Notes under the pieces: generated by a model
The model's input: the letters and a program-made list of their open reading frames with translations, nothing else
Told to the model about the DNA's origin: nothing
Databases searched by the model: none
Assembly (NCBI GenBank): GCA_043721915.1
Contig: JAYSPV010000045.1
Location: 1 to 64,000 of the forward strand
Direction: 5' to 3'
DNA length: 64,000 nucleotides
DNA from: UBA668 sp043721915
Lineage (GTDB): Bacteria; Actinomycetota; Acidimicrobiia; Acidimicrobiales; Ilumatobacteraceae
Program-made: the position numbers and the translations under genes
In this document: positions 23,839-33,480 of the stretch, piece after piece
Layout of the letters: every line of letters begins with the position of its first letter
How positions within the stretch are numbered: the stretch's first letter is position 1

Positions 23839-26325
23839 ATGAGCGCCACGGCCAACGGCCACCAACCGGCACCACTGCCCACGCGTGCACCGGTGGTGAT
23901 CGTCGGCGGCGGCGTCATCGGTTGCAGCCTCGCGTACCACCTGACGTTGCTCGGCCTCACCGACGTCGTGCTGTTGGAACGCCATGCGCTCACGGCCGGC
24001 ACGACATGGCACGCAGCGGGGCTGATCACCTCCGCAGGGATGACCGACGAGACCTCGCTGTTCATGTCCCGGTACTCACGCGACCTCTACGCTCGGCTGG
24101 AGGCCGAGACCGGCCACTCCACCGGGTTTCGAGAAGTCGGACACATCTCGGTGGCATCCAACCCAAATCGGCTCGAGTCGTTGCGCCGGTCGGGAGCGTG
24201 GATGCGAGGTTTCGGTGTGCCCGACACGGAGATCTCGCCATCGGAGCTGCAGCAGCTGTGGCCCCTGCTGCGCACGGACGACGTGCTGGCGGGGTTCCTC
24301 GTCGCTGACGAAGGTCGTGCGGACCCGGTCGGTGTTGCCACTGCACTGGCCAAAGGCGCCACCTCGAGGGGCGCGAGAGTCATCAACGGTGTGAGCGCAA
24401 CGGGCGTGGAGACCGCGCATCGCCGGGTCACAGCGGTACTCACCGATCACGGCCGGATCGAGACAGAACTGGTGATCAACGCCGGAGGCATGTGGGCCGG
24501 CCGGTTCGGTGCCACGGCAGGGGTGCACGTGCCGCTGCAGGCCGCCGAGCACTACTACCTGATTACCGACGCCGTCCCGGGCATGAGCCCTGACCTCGCG
24601 GTTGTGGAGGACGCCGACCGGTACGGCTACTACCGCCCGGAGGGCGACGGCATGCTGGTCGGCCTGTTCGAGCCGGTGGCGGCACCATGGAAGTTGGACG
24701 GCGTCCCGACCGACTTCGCGTTCGGCACCATCGACCCTGACTGGGACCGGATGGCCCCGTACCTCGCGAACGCGATGGACCGAATCCCCATCCTCACCGA
24801 CATCGGGGTGCGGCTGTTCTTCTGTGGCCCCGAGTCGTTCACAGCCGATGTGCACCCGCTGCTCGGGCCGGCGCCCGAGCTGGACGGGTACTGGGTGGCG
24901 GCGGGGATGAACTCCCTCGGCGTGCTGTTGGGCGGCGGCGTCGGCCACGTGTTGGCGCACTGGATCGTCGACGGTGTGCCGCCTGTCGACATCACTGGGT
25001 ACGCGATCGATCGCACCGCCACCTATGAAACGTCGCGTCGGTTCCGAGCCGAACGCACCGTGGAGCAACTGGGCGTGGGGTTCGGTGATGGCTGGTACCC
25101 AACCTTCAAGCCGCGTACCGCGCGCAACGTTCGCCGGTCGGTCGTTCACGAGCGGCACGTGGCGGCAGGCGCGCAGTGGAACACATCGTTCGGGTGGGAG
25201 TTCCCCGAGTGGTTCGCCGGCGATCAGCAGCCGGGCCCGATCAAGCCCGGCTTCCACCGGCAGCCGTCTCACGAGTTCATCGCCGCCGAGCACCGTGCGG
25301 TGCGCGAGGCAGTTGGTGTGCTCGACGTCAGCCTGATGGCGAAGCTGAAGATGCAGGGGCCATCGGCAGCTGCCGTGTTGAACCGGATCTCGGCCAACGA
25401 CGTCGACCGCGAGATCGGTCGGCTGGTGTACACCCAGTGGCTCGACACGTCGGGTGGCATCGTCGCCGACCTGACCGTGCTGCGACTCGGCGAGGCGGAG
25501 TTCCTCGTCGTGGCCGGAGACATCATCCACCGCCGCATCGAGCCACTGATCCGCCGTGCGCTGCTGCCCGGTGAGGTCGCCGTCGTCACCGACGTCACCT
25601 CTGCCACGACTCTCTTGTCCGTGCAGGGACCGGCAGCGCGCGAGCTACTGGGCCGCCTCACCGACGCCGACCTGTCCAACGAGGCCTTCGCGTACCTCAC
25701 CGCGCAGCAGTTGCACGTCGGCTACGCGCCCGTGTGGGCCGGGCGCGTCACCTACGTGGGTGAGCTCGGCTACGAGCTGCACGTGCCCACCGAATACGCG
25801 TTGGGCGTGTACGACGACCTGCTGTCGACCGGAGCCGACCTCGGCATCCGCCCTGTCGGGTTCGGGGCGATGTCGAGCCTGCGGCTGGAGAAGGGGTATC
25901 GCGACATGGGCGTGGACATCGACAACACCGATACCCCATTGGCCGCCGGGCTGGGCTTTGCCGTCGCGTGGGACAAGGTCGGCGGCTTCATCGGCCGCGA
26001 GGCGCTGCTGGCGGCGAAGGCCGCCGGTGCACCCATCAGGCGGCTGGTCAACCTGTTCGTCGACGACCCGACCGCCGACCTGTTCGGTGGCGAGCCGCTG
26101 CTGTTGAACGGCGAGTGGGTCGGGTACGTGCGTGCGGCAGCCTTCGGCCACACGCTCGGCGGGCCGGTGGGCATCGCGCAGGTGGAGTGCCCGGCCGGGG
26201 TCACCGCCGAGTGGCTGAGCGCCGGCCGATTCGAGGTTGCCACTCCTGCGCGACTGCTGCCCACCCATCTGCAGCTGGCGCCCCTGTACGACCCGCAGCG
26301 GCGCAGGGTGCTGGCAGAGACGTGA
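23839..26325 (+). CDS. dimethylglycine/sarcosine dehydrogenase-like FAD + folate (GcvT) protein
   Basis: 828 residues. The DAO-type FAD domain starts at IVGGGVIGCSLAYHL (about residue 21) with a GTTWHAAG motif where the flavin-linked His sits in dimethylglycine dehydrogenase. The FAO_M linker (about 380-440) precedes a GcvT aminomethyltransferase domain (HRAVREAVGVLDVSLMAKL through RLEKGYRDMG) and its C-terminal barrel. The FAD half demethylates an N-methyl amine and the GcvT half captures formaldehyde on tetrahydrofolate. GGAGG at 23828-23832 sets the start. It is preceded by two palindromes and followed by a convergent TetR gene. Confidence 0.9.
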   Translation: MSATANGHQPAPLPTRAPVVIVGGGVIGCSLAYHLTLLGLTDVVLLERHALTAGTTWHAAGLITSAGMTDETSLFMSRYSRDLYARLEAETGHSTGFREVGHISVASNPNRLESLRRSGAWMRGFGVPDTEISPSELQQLWPLLRTDDVLAGFLVADEGRADPVGVATALAKGATSRGARVINGVSATGVETAHRRVTAVLTDHGRIETELVINAGGMWAGRFGATAGVHVPLQAAEHYYLITDAVPGMSPDLAVVEDADRYGYYRPEGDGMLVGLFEPVAAPWKLDGVPTDFAFGTIDPDWDRMAPYLANAMDRIPILTDIGVRLFFCGPESFTADVHPLLGPAPELDGYWVAAGMNSLGVLLGGGVGHVLAHWIVDGVPPVDITGYAIDRTATYETSRRFRAERTVEQLGVGFGDGWYPTFKPRTARNVRRSVVHERHVAAGAQWNTSFGWEFPEWFAGDQQPGPIKPGFHRQPSHEFIAAEHRAVREAVGVLDVSLMAKLKMQGPSAAAVLNRISANDVDREIGRLVYTQWLDTSGGIVADLTVLRLGEAEFLVVAGDIIHRRIEPLIRRALLPGEVAVVTDVTSATTLLSVQGPAARELLGRLTDADLSNEAFAYLTAQQLHVGYAPVWAGRVTYVGELGYELHVPTEYALGVYDDLLSTGADLGIRPVGFGAMSSLRLEKGYRDMGVDIDNTDTPLAAGLGFAVAWDKVGGFIGREALLAAKAAGAPIRRLVNLFVDDPTADLFGGEPLLLNGEWVGYVRAAAFGHTLGGPVGIAQVECPAGVTAEWLSAGRFEVATPARLLPTHLQLAPLYDPQRRRVLAET

Positions 26326-26351
26326 TGTCTGGAGGTGCGGGCTGAGCGTGC

Positions 26352-26969
26352 TCAGCTCGGGGTCTGGGCATCGGCCCTCACGGCATCCATCCGCGATGTG
26401 TCGCGCAACAGCGACCGGACCACGAAGGTGGCCACCATGTCCGGCTCGTCGAGGATGCGATGCGGGCGGTGTTGTGCGGAACCGCGAATCGCCTCGAGGA
26501 TGATCGCATCGACCGCTCTGACGGCGAACGCGACATCGACCCCGCCGAACTCTGCCCTGTCGATGCCCCGGGCGATGATGCCGCCGAGCAGCGCTTCGTA
26601 CTCCGCGTTCAGGCGTCGGCCCTCTTCGAACTGGGGCAGCTGGAGCAGCTCGCCCAGGTACAACGCGCGCAGATCGAGCGGGGTGTCGCGCACGTACGCG
26701 ACCTCCCAGAGCAGGTAGCGGTACAACTCCACGGCGGCGTCGCCACCGTCTGCGCAGCACTGGGTCAGTGCTTCGATGCCGGCGGTGAGATCACGACGGA
26801 GCAGCTCTTCGGCGATCGCGTGCTTCGACGTGAAGTGGCTGTACACGGATGGCTGGCGAATGCCCACCGCGCTGGCGATGTCGCGGGTGGACGTTCCGGC
26901 GAAGCCGCGGGCGGAGAACAGACGCGACGCGTGGAGCAGGATCAGTTCACGCGTGGACCGGTCGGCCAT
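26352..26969 (-). CDS. TetR/AcrR-family transcriptional regulator
   Basis: 205 residues from ATG 26969. The N-terminal helix-turn-helix is clear: ILLHASRLFSARGFAGTSTRDIASAVGIRQPSVYSHFTSKHAIAEELL. The C-terminal ligand-binding half is helical and unspecific. It is divergent from the MFS transporter with 23 bp between start codons, the classic arrangement for a repressor of an exporter, and convergent with the FAD/GcvT gene. A longer frame upstream to 27068 overlaps the MFS gene and was rejected. Confidence 0.9.
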   Translation of the reverse strand: MADRSTRELILLHASRLFSARGFAGTSTRDIASAVGIRQPSVYSHFTSKHAIAEELLRRDLTAGIEALTQCCADGGDAAVELYRYLLWEVAYVRDTPLDLRALYLGELLQLPQFEEGRRLNAEYEALLGGIIARGIDRAEFGGVDVAFAVRAVDAIILEAIRGSAQHRPHRILDEPDMVATFVVRSLLRDTSRMDAVRADAQTPS

Positions 26970-26992
26970 CGGGCCGAGTGTAGGGTTGCGGC

Positions 26993-28309
26993 ATGTCGCT
27001 CGGTGGTGGCACCGGCGAGATCCCTCGGAACCCCGGCGTCGAGCCGTCGCTCGGCCCCTGGTCGCCACTGCGCATCCAGGTGTACCGCTGGCTGTGGATC
27101 GCAGGCGTCGTCTCCAACATCGGCACCTTCGTGCACCTCACGGCAGCGAACTGGACGATGGCGGAGCTCACCAGTTCACCGACGTTGGTGGGTCTCGTGC
27201 AGACGGCGTGGGCGATACCCGGATTCCTCCTCGCATTGCACGCCGGCGCGCTGGCGGACATGATCGACCGTCGTCGGTTCATCTTGGCGACGCAGTTCGC
27301 GGCGCTGCTCGTCGCGGCTGCGCTGGCAGTCGCGCAGGCCGCCGGTGCCATGTCGCCTCCGGTGCTGTTGGCCGGAACCTTGCTCGAATCCATGGCGCTG
27401 ACGCTGTCGGCCCCGGCGTTCATGGCGCTGACCCCAGAGCTCGTCGACGCCCGCACGCTACCGCAGGCGATCGGGTTGGATGCCATTTCGCGCAACGCCG
27501 CGCAGACGGTCGGGCCGGCGCTCGCCGGCGCGCTGATGGCGCTGGCGGGCCCCGGGGCGGCGTTCTCGTTCAACGCGGTGTCGTTCCTCGGGGTGATGGC
27601 GGTCGTGCGCAGGTACCGACCACCACGCAGCGCGCGACGCAGTGTCGCCATGCGCGCAGCGATCCGCGAAGGGGTTCGTCATGTCGCCGCGGTCCCGTCG
27701 CTGCGTCATCCAGTGATCCGGCTCGCGTTGGCCACCGGCACTGGCGCCGGCCTCCTGGCGCTCCTCCCGATCGTTGCTCGCGATCGGCTGGGCGTGCGAG
27801 AGTCCGGGTTCGGCCTGTTGTCGGCGGCGCTCGGCCTCGGGTCGGTGGGTGCGATCTGGCTGCTCCCGATCTTCAACTCAGCCAAACGCCCCGAGCGAGC
27901 GATCGCATCGGCCGCAACGCTCTGGTCGGCGGGTGCGGCTCTGTTCGCCGTGGCCGGCGAGTTATGGGTGGGACTCGTCGCACTGCTACTGGCGGGCGCG
28001 GGCACGATGGGGATGCTCAGCGTGCTGTTCTCCAACTTCACGTTGCAGTTGCAGCCGTGGGTGCGGGGGCGTGGCTCGGCGGTTGCGATGCTGATGGTCT
28101 GGTTGGGTACCTCGGTCGGTGCCGTCGCCTGGGGTGCGCTGGCGTCGGCTCTCAGTGTGCGGACGTCGCTGCTGTGCGCCGCGGCGCTCAACCTGGTGGT
28201 GGTGGCCGTCGCGCGGGTGCTGTTGCCGGTACACCCCTACAGCGGGGACGCCTCGTCCGAATCGACGTCGTCCGAATCGTCGTCGTCCGAATCGTCGTCG
28301 GCTTCGTAG
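26993..28309 (+). CDS. MFS exporter (EntS/MFS_3 type)
   Basis: 438 residues, about 12 membrane helices. The start R-YRWLWIAGVVSNIGTFVHLTAANWTMAELTSSPTLVGLVQ and the loop ALADMIDRRRFIL match the EntS/DUF894-like drug or siderophore exporters. Divergently encoded with a TetR repressor, it is probably induced by a toxic or signalling molecule. The last 20 residues are a Ser/Glu repeat encoded by three 15-bp repeats that overlap, antisense, the end of the helicase gene by 73 bp. Confidence 0.85.
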   Translation: MSLGGGTGEIPRNPGVEPSLGPWSPLRIQVYRWLWIAGVVSNIGTFVHLTAANWTMAELTSSPTLVGLVQTAWAIPGFLLALHAGALADMIDRRRFILATQFAALLVAAALAVAQAAGAMSPPVLLAGTLLESMALTLSAPAFMALTPELVDARTLPQAIGLDAISRNAAQTVGPALAGALMALAGPGAAFSFNAVSFLGVMAVVRRYRPPRSARRSVAMRAAIREGVRHVAAVPSLRHPVIRLALATGTGAGLLALLPIVARDRLGVRESGFGLLSAALGLGSVGAIWLLPIFNSAKRPERAIASAATLWSAGAALFAVAGELWVGLVALLLAGAGTMGMLSVLFSNFTLQLQPWVRGRGSAVAMLMVWLGTSVGAVAWGALASALSVRTSLLCAAALNLVVVAVARVLLPVHPYSGDASSESTSSESSSSESSSAS

Positions 28310-30807
28310 ACGCCGAGCTGCTTCAGCACCAGCGTGGGGCCACCTTCGGCGAGTGCGAGCGCAATGTCGACCGTGGCGACGAAGCGCCATTCGCCATCGC
28401 CGTCGGGGTCGACCAGCTGTTGCGTCACCGTCCAACGGTCGGTGGTCTCGTCGAGGGAGAAGTGGCGAAGTGACCGGGCCGCGCTGTCGATACCGACCGT
28501 GGCGTAGGAATCCCAGTACGGGCGTATCGCCGCGGCGATCTCGGCCTCTGTCCAGCCGCTGCGCTCTGCCATGGCGACGTGGCGGCGGGTGGCGAGCAGC
28601 TCGACCCAACCGAACGCGGCAGTGCGTACAGCGGTGCGCCACGCGGGCGGTGGGCCGACGCGGGCAGCGGTGGGCGCCTCGGGTTCGTGATGCTCGTGGG
28701 CCGGCTTGCCGGCGAGTACGGCCCATTCGTCGAGCAAGGTGGCGTCGGTGGCGCGGATCAGCTGGCCCAACCACTCCACCACGTCCTCCAGCGCATCGGT
28801 GTACACGTCGTCGGGCAGGCTGCGGTCGAGGGTGCGCCACGCGTCGGTCAGATACCGCAGGACCAGGCCTTCGCTGCGCTCGAGGCGGTAGCGGCGCACG
28901 AATGTCGCGAACGTGTCACCGCCCTCCAGCATCTCGCGCAGGATCGACTTCGGGGCGGGCGCCTCGGCGATCCAGGGGTGCTGCTGGTGGTAGGTGGTGA
29001 AGCACTCGTCGAGCAGTCCGGCCAACGGCTTGGGCCAGGTGATGCCCTCCAACTGCTCCATCCGCTCTTCGTACGGGATGTACTCGGCCTTCATCCTTGC
29101 GACGGCCGCGCCCTTCGCTGCGTTCTGCTGTGCGTACAGGATCTGGCGCGGGTCGTCGAGGATCGCCTCGATCATGCTGACCACATCGAGCAGGTAGGCC
29201 GGATCTTCGCGATCGAAGGTGCTGATCACTTCGATCGCGAAAGGGGCGAGCGGAGCGGAGAAGCGCAGCTCGCTGCGCTGGTCGGTGCCCTCGATCAAGG
29301 AGCCGACGCGCACCCCGGCGCAACGGCCTCGCTCGTCGCGCAGGCGGGCGGCGACACCTGCCGCCTCTAGGCTGCGATACACGGCGATCGCGCGCTTCTT
29401 GTGCAGTCGCCGTCGTGCGGGCGCGTCGTGGTTGGTGTTGAGCAGGTGTTTCAACGCGGCAGGGCCGTCGGGCCGGCCGAGGACACCGGCCACCAGGTCG
29501 GCGGTGACGCGGAACCGGGAGATCAGCGGCTCGGGACGGGCGGTGATCAGCCGCTGCATTCCGGCCTCGTCGTAGTTGACGAACCCCTCGGGTGGCTTCG
29601 CCTTGTTCGCCTTGCGTCGTGCCTTTGGGTCGTCGCCGGCCTTGCTCATCGCCTTTGCATTCTCGATGACGTGCTCGGGGGCCTGTACCCACACGTGCCC
29701 ATCAGGGTCGAAGCCGGGCCGGCCGGCGCGACCGGCGAGCTGGTGGAACTCGCGCACGGTGAAGATGCGAACGCGGCTGCCGTCGAACTTGGTGAGGGCG
29801 GTCATCAGCACGGTGCGGATCGGGATGTTGACACCGACACCCAACGTGTCGGTGCCGCAGATCGCCGGCAACAGGCCCTCACCCGCGAGGCGCTCCACCA
29901 GGCGACGGTACCGGGGGAGCATGCCCGCGTGGTGCACCCCGACGCCGTTGCGCAAGAGGCGATCGAGCGTCTCGCCGAAGCCGCGGCCCATGCGCACACC
30001 CGCCATCGCAGCGGCGATGGCTTCGCGCTGGGCGCGGGTGGTGATGTTCGTGCTGACCAGTGCCTGCGCACGATCGATGGCCGCCGCCTGGTTGGCGTGC
30101 ACGACGTACACCGGGCTGAGCCCGTCGCGCACGGCCTCGAGCACGCTGTCGGCGACGGTACTCATCCGCCACTGGTGGTACAGCGGCGTAGGGCGATCGA
30201 CACTGGTCACCTCGCTCACCGCACGGCCGGATCGCTCGTGAAGGTCCGTGATGATCGCGGTCATGTCGCCGAGGGTGGCGCTGGCCAGCAGCATCTGGCA
30301 GTGGGTCAGTTCCAGCAATGGGATCTGCCATGCCCATCCGCGATCCGGGTCGGCGTAGTAGTGGAACTCGTCCAGGCAGGCGAAGCCGAACTCGCTTCCG
30401 CTGCCCTGGGAGAGTGCGTTGTTCGCAAGGACCTCGGCAGTGCAGACCAGCACAGGGGCATCGGAGTTGATCGAGGCATCGCCGGTCGCGAGACCGACCT
30501 GCTGCGCCCCGAGGAGATCGACGAGGTCGAAGAACTTCTCGGCAACGAGCGCCTTGATCGGGGCGGTCCACACGGCCCGCTTGCCGTCATTGAGTGCCAG
30601 TGCGATGCCCGCCATCGCGACGAGGCTCTTGCCGGAGCCGGTGGGGGTTGCGAGCACGACGTGCTCGCCGGCGGCCAACGCCAGCGCAGCTTCCTCCTGG
30701 TGCGGGTAGAGCGGCCGGTTGCCCTCGGCCGCCCAGAGGGCGAATGCGTCGAGCACGAGCGCTGGGTCGCTGCCCACCGGTGGGAGGAGGTGGGAGAGCG
30801 CGGCCAT
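28237..30807 (-). CDS. Ski2-like DEAD/DEAH-box RNA helicase with DUF3516 C-terminus
   Basis: 856 residues. Motif I ATPTGSGKS (about 53-61), motif II CLDEFHYY (a DEFH box), motif III LLASATLGD, and motif VI QLAGRAGRPG are present. The C-terminal half (QILYAQQNAAKGA, EGLVLRYLTDAWRTLDRSLP) is the DUF3516 region of actinobacterial Ski2-like helicases. It is expected to unwind RNA in processing or decay. The final 20 residues are almost all Asp/Ser/Glu, encoded by the repeats shared with the convergent MFS gene. Confidence 0.9.
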   Translation of the reverse strand: MAALSHLLPPVGSDPALVLDAFALWAAEGNRPLYPHQEEAALALAAGEHVVLATPTGSGKSLVAMAGIALALNDGKRAVWTAPIKALVAEKFFDLVDLLGAQQVGLATGDASINSDAPVLVCTAEVLANNALSQGSGSEFGFACLDEFHYYADPDRGWAWQIPLLELTHCQMLLASATLGDMTAIITDLHERSGRAVSEVTSVDRPTPLYHQWRMSTVADSVLEAVRDGLSPVYVVHANQAAAIDRAQALVSTNITTRAQREAIAAAMAGVRMGRGFGETLDRLLRNGVGVHHAGMLPRYRRLVERLAGEGLLPAICGTDTLGVGVNIPIRTVLMTALTKFDGSRVRIFTVREFHQLAGRAGRPGFDPDGHVWVQAPEHVIENAKAMSKAGDDPKARRKANKAKPPEGFVNYDEAGMQRLITARPEPLISRFRVTADLVAGVLGRPDGPAALKHLLNTNHDAPARRRLHKKRAIAVYRSLEAAGVAARLRDERGRCAGVRVGSLIEGTDQRSELRFSAPLAPFAIEVISTFDREDPAYLLDVVSMIEAILDDPRQILYAQQNAAKGAAVARMKAEYIPYEERMEQLEGITWPKPLAGLLDECFTTYHQQHPWIAEAPAPKSILREMLEGGDTFATFVRRYRLERSEGLVLRYLTDAWRTLDRSLPDDVYTDALEDVVEWLGQLIRATDATLLDEWAVLAGKPAHEHHEPEAPTAARVGPPPAWRTAVRTAAFGWVELLATRRHVAMAERSGWTEAEIAAAIRPYWDSYATVGIDSAARSLRHFSLDETTDRWTVTQQLVDPDGDGEWRFVATVDIALALAEGGPTLVLKQLGVYEADDDSDDDDSDDVDSDEASPL
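28253..28297. repeat. three tandem 15-bp repeats inside two convergent genes
   Basis: TCGTCCGAATCGACG, then two copies of TCGTCCGAATCGTCG. Read forward it gives Ser-Ser-Glu-Ser repeats at the exporter C-terminus; read in reverse it gives Asp-rich repeats at the helicase C-terminus. Copy-number change by slippage would lengthen or shorten both tails by five residues at once without a frameshift. Confidence 0.85.
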
Positions 30808-30865
30808 GACACCGTGCAGTGTGCCACCGGTTGACGAGGCGCAAGCGAACGAGTTGAGTACGGCG

Positions 30866-31489
30866 ATGAGCTATTACCGATCGCGGATCCTTCCCCGTCT
30901 CATGAACGCCGTCATGAAGTCCGACGAGAACGACGAGATCCGCTCCCGTGTGTGCATCGGTCTGGACGGGACAGTCGTGGAGATCGGGTTCGGGTCGGGT
31001 CACAACGTGCCCTTCTACCCCTCGGGCGTCCACACGGTGCATGCCGTTGAACCGCTGGCGCGTTCTGTCGCGCTGGCGGCCGAGCGGATCGCCGCAGGGC
31101 ACGCCGACGTTCGACACGCCAACCTCACCGGCGAGCGAATCGATCTCCCCAGCGGATCAGCCGACGCCGTCCTGTCGACCTGGACGCTGTGCTCCATCCC
31201 CGACGTCGACGCCGCCCTTCTCGAGATTCGCCGCGTGCTCAAGCCGGGCGGCGTGCTCCACTTCGTCGAGCACGGCGTGTCGCCGGATGCGAAGGTCGCC
31301 CGCCGCCAGCGCCGCATCGAGCCGATCACCAAGCCGCTGTTCGGTGGCTGCCACCTGACGCGCGACATCCCTGCACTGCTCGACCGCGCAGGGTTCGTCA
31401 TCGAGAGCATGGAGACCTACTCGCACCCCAAGGAACCCAAGCCGTTCGGTTGGACCTTCGAGGGTCGCGCAGTGTCGATAGTGCACTGA
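30866..31489 (+). CDS. class I SAM-dependent methyltransferase
   Basis: 207 residues from ATG 30866. Motif I VVEIGFGSGHN (about 39-49), acidic loop HAVEPLARS, motif post-I, and RVLKPGGVLHFVEHG are characteristic of UbiE/type 11 methyltransferases. It is divergent from the helicase gene, with 58 bp between start codons. The frame remains open upstream over the helicase start, but no recognisable sequence lies there. Substrate unknown. The next gene begins 16 bp downstream. Confidence 0.85.
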   Translation: MSYYRSRILPRLMNAVMKSDENDEIRSRVCIGLDGTVVEIGFGSGHNVPFYPSGVHTVHAVEPLARSVALAAERIAAGHADVRHANLTGERIDLPSGSADAVLSTWTLCSIPDVDAALLEIRRVLKPGGVLHFVEHGVSPDAKVARRQRRIEPITKPLFGGCHLTRDIPALLDRAGFVIESMETYSHPKEPKPFGWTFEGRAVSIVH

Positions 31490-31505
31490 CCGGTAACGTT
31501 CGCGC

Positions 31506-31874
31506 ATGCCCACCATCGATCGGCTGACCTTCGTCTACGACGCGGATGGCTCACTGGCCGGCGAGGTGAAGTACTGGGTGGGCACGTTGTTCGGCGCACA
31601 ACACTGCTCGCTGTGCGACCTGACGCATCACCGGTTCGGCAAGCGCAAGGCGTTCGACGAGTGTGCGGGCCGTCTCCGCACGCCGTTCGAGTACCTGCAC
31701 CGCGACGAACTGCCCGAGGAGTTGCGTGGCGTCGCGCCGGTGCTGCCGGCGGTGATCGGCCATGCCGGCACCGAATCGACGCTGCTGATGGGCCCGGTGG
31801 AGCTGGCGGCGTTCAACGGTGATCTTGCTGCGTTCGAAGCCGTGCTGGCGGCTGTTGCCCGACACGCCGGATGA
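31506..31874 (+). CDS. conserved hypothetical protein with CxxC
   Basis: 122 residues, complete. Starts with a beta strand (RLTFVYDADGSLAGEVKYWVG) and has HCSLCDLTHHRFGKRKAF, a Cys-x-x-Cys plus His-His that could bind metal or act in thiol chemistry, and a PFEYLHRDELPEEL segment. The pattern resembles a small uncharacterised family I have seen in actinobacteria, but I cannot name a function. It is probably cotranscribed with the methyltransferase. Its stop is 4 bp before the left end of the insertion sequence. Confidence 0.65.
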   Translation: MPTIDRLTFVYDADGSLAGEVKYWVGTLFGAQHCSLCDLTHHRFGKRKAFDECAGRLRTPFEYLHRDELPEELRGVAPVLPAVIGHAGTESTLLMGPVELAAFNGDLAAFEAVLAAVARHAG

Positions 31875-31877
31875 GGA

Positions 31878-31903
31878 TGGTGGCGACATGTTGGGTGGGG
31901 ACG
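31878..31903 (+). repeat. left terminal inverted repeat of the insertion sequence
   Basis: Core GCGACATGTTGGGTGGGGA; pairs with 38264-38289 on the other strand (core GCGACGTCGTGGGTGGGGA). Mismatches fall at six positions. The outermost bases on both sides are T, but exact ends are uncertain by a few bases. Confidence 0.65.
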
Positions 31904-31942
31904 TGATCGGGGCGCGCGGAGTCTTTGCGATCGGTGGCTGGT

Positions 31943-32758
31943 TCAGTCGGCGGTGATTTCGGTGATGGCGGCTCTGGCTGAGGTTTCGTCGACGATTGCT
32001 TTCTTGGTGGCGTAGGCGGCGATGAGTGCTTGGACGGCGAGGTTGTTGACGGCGCGGGGCAGCCCTCTGGCGACTTGGTGGATGAGTGCGGTGGCGTCGT
32101 CGGAGAACAGGGTGTCGGCTCGTCCGGCGAGGTTGAGGTGGTGGTTGATGTAGGCGCCGGTCTCGACTGGGGTCATGGGTGGCATCGCGAAGCGGAGGGC
32201 GATGCGTTGATCGAGGGCGGCGAAGGTGCCGAGCTTGATCCGCCGGCGCAGTGTTGGTTGACCAATCAGCACACACGCGAACGGTGAGTGGGAGTCCATG
32301 TCGGCGTTGGTCAGTAGGCGGAGTTCTTCGAGTTGATCGGGGGCGAGGAGGTGGGCTTCGTCAACGATCACGACGACGTGTTTGCCGCGTTCGGCCTCCT
32401 CGGCGGCGAGCAGGTCGGCGGTTTGGGGGATCAGGTTCGCTTTGTGGAAACGCGGGACGCCGCCGAGTGCGGTGACGATGGCGGCGTAGAGGCCGCGGGC
32501 TCCAATCGCGGGGTTGCCGAGGTAGATGATGGTGTGTCGGGATGCGTCGAGGGCGGCGGTCGCGGCGCGGGTCGCGACGGTTTTGCCGGACCCGACTTCG
32601 CCGGTGACGACACCGAGCGCGCGTTCTTGGATGCACCAGCCGATCCGGGCGACGGCTTCGTTGTGGCTGGCTGAGCGGTGCAACATTTGCGGGGCGAGAT
32701 CACGACCGAACGGCATCCGGGTGAACCCGTAGTGGGCTTGCAGGATCTGGATGCTCAT
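31943..32758 (-). CDS. ExeA/TniB-like AAA ATPase of the insertion sequence
   Basis: 271 residues from ATG 32758. Walker A GEVGSGKT (about 52-59), Walker B VVIVDEAHLL (about 131-140), then sensor-type IGQPTLRRRI and RLPRAVNNLA. The opening YGFTRMPFGRDLAPQ is typical of ATPases that accompany DDE transposases and of ExeA. Such proteins select and prepare target DNA for the transposase, as TniB or MuB do. Its ATG overlaps the transposase stop (ATGA), so translation is coupled. The transposase fragment is still read through to this overlap, so the ATPase might still be made if transcribed from inside. Confidence 0.88.
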   Translation of the reverse strand: MSIQILQAHYGFTRMPFGRDLAPQMLHRSASHNEAVARIGWCIQERALGVVTGEVGSGKTVATRAATAALDASRHTIIYLGNPAIGARGLYAAIVTALGGVPRFHKANLIPQTADLLAAEEAERGKHVVVIVDEAHLLAPDQLEELRLLTNADMDSHSPFACVLIGQPTLRRRIKLGTFAALDQRIALRFAMPPMTPVETGAYINHHLNLAGRADTLFSDDATALIHQVARGLPRAVNNLAVQALIAAYATKKAIVDETSARAAITEITAD

Positions 32759-33480
32759 CGGTGGTCGCTTTCGATTGTCGTGGTGGGGATGTGGAGTTGG
32801 CCGGCGCACTGGCCGGGGTCGGTGGTCTCGATCAGCTCGGCGTAGGCGATCTTGGGGGCATGGTCAACGAGCTCGATGGCGTGGCGGTCGGCGAGCAGAG
32901 CGAGGTAGTCGATCCCGGTCGCTGCTGGCGTTGGTGGCGGTTCTGGTTTGGCCATCGGGTGGGTGTGCCGACCGATCCGATGCGCGACCCCCGGGCCCAT
33001 CGGCCGGTTCTGGTAGCGGACCTCGATCACGGTCAGATCGAACGGGTCGAACACGCACTCGACTTTGCAGCCAACGAGGGCGGCGTCGACTTCGAACACG
33101 TTGCCGTGGACACTGACGGTCGCGGTTTTGGTGACGGTGCGCCGTTCGGACCAGAGGAATGCCTCATGCAACATCGCTGGTGTCGGGATCGGGAACGGCC
33201 CACCCGCGATGAACCGGTCCAGTGGCGCCTGTTTCGTTTCGGAATGGACTCGACGGTGATAGGCGGTCTCGACCCAGCCCGCGAACAACCGGTTCATCTC
33301 GACCAGATCCGTGATCTCACGGCCGGCGATCTCGACCAGGAACTGATCGCGGACGGTGCGGAAGAACCGTTCGATCTTGCCTCGGCCTTCGGGCCGTCCG
33401 GGGCGTGAGTGGATCAGCCGGATCCCCAACACCGCGCAGGCGCGCAGCAGCGGCGCAGCGACGAACGCGGAACCGTTGTC
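32755..33480 (-). pseudogene. DDE transposase, C-terminal fragment
   Basis: Reads from the junction VDNGSAFVAAPLLRACAVLGIRLIHS through GRPEGRGKIERFFRTVRDQF, where the Glu of the DDE triad lies in KIERF, then a Mu-type C-terminal beta domain (NVFEVDAALVGCKVECVFDP). It is the continuation of the fragment at 36858-37501. Together they would give a transposase of about 450 residues with HTH, integrase core and C-terminal domain. The break is inside the codons for Y-V-D-N-G, which hold the second catalytic Asp. Confidence 0.9.

Noticed and set aside
32755..33480. An independent integrase-core gene
   Set aside because: It lacks the first catalytic Asp and N-terminal domains, and continues exactly the frame broken at 36858, so it is half of one gene.
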